Origin: Gammaproteobacteria bacterium
Lineage (GTDB): Bacteria > Pseudomonadota > Gammaproteobacteria > Steroidobacterales > Steroidobacteraceae
DNA length: 44,433 bases
Assembly: GCA_020029535.1 (NCBI GenBank)
Contig: JAIBJM010000012.1
Coordinates: 1 to 44,433, forward strand
Reading direction: 5' to 3'
Of the stretch, positions 42,208 through 44,433 are shown piece by piece. Under the pieces are notes generated by a model. The model had not been told where the DNA came from and searched no databases. It saw nothing but the letters and a program-made list of their open reading frames with translations. Within the stretch, counting starts at the first letter, position 1. Each line of letters starts with the position of its first letter. Position numbers and translations under genes: made by a program.

Positions 42208-44265
42208 GTGAAATACGTCTGCTTTCTGCTGCTCCTGCTGGCGCCGGCTGCGCAGGCCATCGACCGCATCGTTTTCGAGGCCGATGGCGTCGAGATGCCG
42301 GGCACGGCGAGCGCGCGCGCCGTACAGGCCACCCTGCTGCTGCACCCCGGCGGGCGCGCCGCGCTGCAGGCCGGCGCCGCGCGGCTCCACTTGCCCGCCG
42401 CCGGGCTCGAACTGGGCAACCTGCGCCTGCAATGCGCGGTGCTGCAGATCGAGGAACCCCGCTTTGCCTGCGGCGGCGGCCACCTGTCTGCGGGGCAGTC
42501 GCCGCTGGGAACGGTGCAGGCAGCCGTGAACGCCAGCTATCACTCCAGCCGGCAGCACGCACAGCTGCGCCTGCGACAGCTGGCGCTGGCCGGCGGCACC
42601 GCACAGATCGATGCCGCGCTGACCGGGAATCGCTGGCAAGCGCAGACCGAAGCGCACGGGCTGCAGCTGCCGGCGCTGCGCAAGCTGCTGGAGCCGTGGT
42701 GGCAGGCGCCGCCCGGCATCCAGGCCGCGGGACAGCTCGCTGTCCGCCTTGACGCCGAGGGCCGTGGCAGTGAAATCGGCAAGGCCCACGCCACTGCCAC
42801 ATTCGGCGCACTGGCCGTTGCCAACGAAGCCGGCACCATCGCCAGCGAGAAACTGCAGGCCACCGCTGATGTGGTGGCCCGCGGCAACCTGACCGACCTG
42901 CAGCTGGAACTGCAGCTGCGCAGCAGCGAGGGCCAGGCGCTGGCCGGACCGGTGCTGCTGGACTTCTCCGCCAACCCACTGCAGCTGTCGGCGCGTGGCC
43001 GTTACCGGACCGGCCGTGCGGAACTCACCGAACTGGGCATCGACCAGCGTGGCCTGATGCAGGCACAGGGCAGCGCCCGGATTGCGCTGGGCGAAACGCT
43101 GCGGATCGACAGCGCCGACCTGCAGCTGACGCGGCTGCAGTTTCCGGCCGCCTACACCAGCCTGATGCAGCTGACGCTGGCCACCGGCAGTCTTGGCGCG
43201 CTGAGCACCAGCGGCTCATTGAGCGGCAGCGTGCAGATGCGCGCCAACCAGTTGCACGCGCTGGACCTGCAGCTCGATGGGCTGGGCTTCAACGACGACA
43301 AACAGAAACTCGGCGTAACGCAACTCGATGGCGCGCTGCACTGGCGCGCCAAGGGTGGTCCACCATCGCCGGCCTCCACACTGGGTTGGCAGAGCTGGCG
43401 TGCCTTTGGTCTCGAAGGCGGCGCGGCACGGCTGGCGCTGACGACGCAGGGCACCTCGGTGGCGCTGACTGAACCGGCGCGCATTCCGCTGTTCGATGGC
43501 GCACTGGCCATCCAGCGCTTCAATGCCAGCGAACTGGGCAGCGAGGCGGTGAGCCTGAATTTCGACGCGGCGATCGAACCCATCAGCATGGAAAGACTGA
43601 GCATGGCAATGGGTTGGCCGACGCTGTCCGGTCAGCTGTCCGGACGCATTCCGGGTCTGGACTTCAGCAAGGGCACGCTGCGCGTGGCGGGCGACATCAC
43701 CGCGGATGTGTTCGATGGCCGCGTAACCATCAGCAAGCTGCGGCTGGCCGACGCACTGGGCAACTTCCCGCGACTGTCCGGTGACATCGTCGCGCGGCGG
43801 CTCGATCTCGATCTGGTGACGCGCGCCTTCCCGATCGGCGGCATCACCGGGCGGCTCGATGCCGACATATTCGGTGTCGAGCTGTTCGGCTGGTCGCCCA
43901 TCGCCTTCGACGCCAATCTGTACACCACGCCCGGCGATCGCAGCCGTCATCGCATCAGCCAGAAGGCCGTCGACAGCCTGGCCAATCTCGGCGGTAGTGG
44001 CGGCGGCGTGATGGCCGCATTGCAGTCGGGTCTGCTGCGCTTCTTCGATGATTTCGGTTACGACCGCATCGGCCTGCGCTGCCAGCTGCGCAATGACGTC
44101 TGCCTGATGAATGGCATCGAGAAGGCCGGCGGCGGGTTCTACATCGTGCGCGGTGGCGGGCTGCCGCGCATCGATGTGGTGGGCAATTCCGGCCGCGTGG
44201 CGTGGAGCACGCTGCTGGCGCAGATACAGAGTGCAATGCAGGCGCAAAGCGTCGAGATCCGCTGA
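42208..44265 (+). CDS. YdbH/AsmA-like envelope protein
   Basis: A 685-residue exported protein starting at GTG 42208 with a signal peptide (VKYVCFLLLLLAPAAQA). The body is a long series of amphipathic beta strands. The C-terminal third has features of YdbH/AsmA-type bridge proteins that move lipids between membranes: PTLSGQLSGRIPGLDFSKGTLRVAGDITADVFDGRVTI, LSGDIVARRLDLDLVTRAF and GYDRIGLRCQLRNDVCLMNGI, with two cysteines. That family link is by pattern only; a DUF748-type assignment is an alternative. A perfect 34-bp palindrome begins 4 bases after the stop. Confidence 0.72.
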   Translation: MKYVCFLLLLLAPAAQAIDRIVFEADGVEMPGTASARAVQATLLLHPGGRAALQAGAARLHLPAAGLELGNLRLQCAVLQIEEPRFACGGGHLSAGQSPLGTVQAAVNASYHSSRQHAQLRLRQLALAGGTAQIDAALTGNRWQAQTEAHGLQLPALRKLLEPWWQAPPGIQAAGQLAVRLDAEGRGSEIGKAHATATFGALAVANEAGTIASEKLQATADVVARGNLTDLQLELQLRSSEGQALAGPVLLDFSANPLQLSARGRYRTGRAELTELGIDQRGLMQAQGSARIALGETLRIDSADLQLTRLQFPAAYTSLMQLTLATGSLGALSTSGSLSGSVQMRANQLHALDLQLDGLGFNDDKQKLGVTQLDGALHWRAKGGPPSPASTLGWQSWRAFGLEGGAARLALTTQGTSVALTEPARIPLFDGALAIQRFNASELGSEAVSLNFDAAIEPISMERLSMAMGWPTLSGQLSGRIPGLDFSKGTLRVAGDITADVFDGRVTISKLRLADALGNFPRLSGDIVARRLDLDLVTRAFPIGGITGRLDADIFGVELFGWSPIAFDANLYTTPGDRSRHRISQKAVDSLANLGGSGGGVMAALQSGLLRFFDDFGYDRIGLRCQLRNDVCLMNGIEKAGGGFYIVRGGGLPRIDVVGNSGRVAWSTLLAQIQSAMQAQSVEIR

Positions 44266-44268
44266 GAC

Positions 44269-44302
44269 GTGGAATCCTCGCGTGATCACGCGAGGATTCC
44301 AC
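44269..44302. repeat. Perfect 34-bp palindrome after the YdbH-like gene
   Basis: Each arm is 17 bases, starting GTGGAATCCTCGCG, and the centre is TGATCA. There is no T-tract, so it is not a standard intrinsic terminator, though the RNA would form a near-perfect hairpin. An ACG/CGT pair outside it extends the match past a 2-base bulge. Confidence 0.85.
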
Positions 44303-44433
44303 AACGTTCTGGCCAGAGCACGCATCCTGCCCGGTCAACTTGCGACCACCCACCGTTTGCCTTGCGTTGCTACGCGTAATCGCGCGCAGCCACTGGGCCG
44401 CTTCCCTTTGCTGCGACATTGAGGCGCGCCGAG

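Noticed and set aside
44303-44433. A gene at the right edge of the window
   Set aside because: Open frames on both strands are short and featureless; nothing can be supported without the next sequence.

Overview
The window looks like chromosomal DNA of a high-GC gammaproteobacterium. The order rsmD<>ftsY-ftsE-ftsX-rpoH is typical of that class. The mix of a TonB-dependent receptor with a GH3 glucosidase, a CIRCE element, bactofilin and beta/gamma-crystallin-like secreted proteins suggests the Xanthomonadales / Nevskiales / Steroidobacterales side. No rRNA or tRNA gene is visible, so this placement is an inference from gene content.

Layout. 1-1271: DNA repair (3' part of mutM, then alkA). 1234-6884: an accessory patch. 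Five direct copies (A-E) of a ~70-130 bp repeat, all in one orientation, sit at the edges of small poorly conserved genes: a TIGR03067-type protein, a subclass B3 metallo-beta-lactamase-like protein, two small cysteine-rich lipoproteins, and a secreted thrombospondin-type-3/FIMAH protein. Two gene remnants (a DUF192 gene and the C-terminus of MutS) are joined head to head here. The layout resembles an integron-style cassette array read on the minus strand, but I see no integrase and only one of the two attC core boxes. 6884-7890: an AbrB-like antitoxin / nucleotidyltransferase pair with a palindromic operator inside its own promoter. 7898-10673 (minus): ggt, coaD and rsmD, overlapping by 4 bases each. 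10713-14257 (plus): ftsY, ftsE, ftsX and rpoH; a perfect CIRCE operator lies between ftsX and rpoH. 14258-14752: a long intergenic region with a candidate structured RNA and a strong intrinsic terminator. 14753-15346: a crystallin-like secreted protein. 15380-22099 (minus): gltB, gltD and a HupE/UreJ transporter. 22338-23176 (minus): two paralogous ~100-residue proteins of unknown function. 23667-24710 (plus): a small unknown protein and a DUF924 protein. 24791-26986: a secreted GH3 enzyme. 26991-32820 (minus): an operon of SPOR lipoprotein, active M16 protease, inactive M16 partner and TonB-dependent receptor. 32888-33292: bactofilin. 33304-34542 (minus): a lipoprotein PQQ-type sugar dehydrogenase. 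34647-37971 (plus): a glycerophosphodiesterase, GlpD-like and GlpK-like operon. 37962-42129 (minus): a YheT hydrolase, a REC-TM-periplasmic protein, a GT4 glycosyltransferase and a PAP2 phosphatase. 42208-44265 (plus): a large YdbH/AsmA-like envelope protein followed by a perfect 34-bp palindrome.

The housekeeping genes are intact and tightly packed. The most unusual material is the repeat-studded patch at 1.6-6.9 kb, the CIRCE element placed on rpoH, the candidate RNA after rpoH, the paralogous small-protein pair, and the M16/TonB receptor operon.
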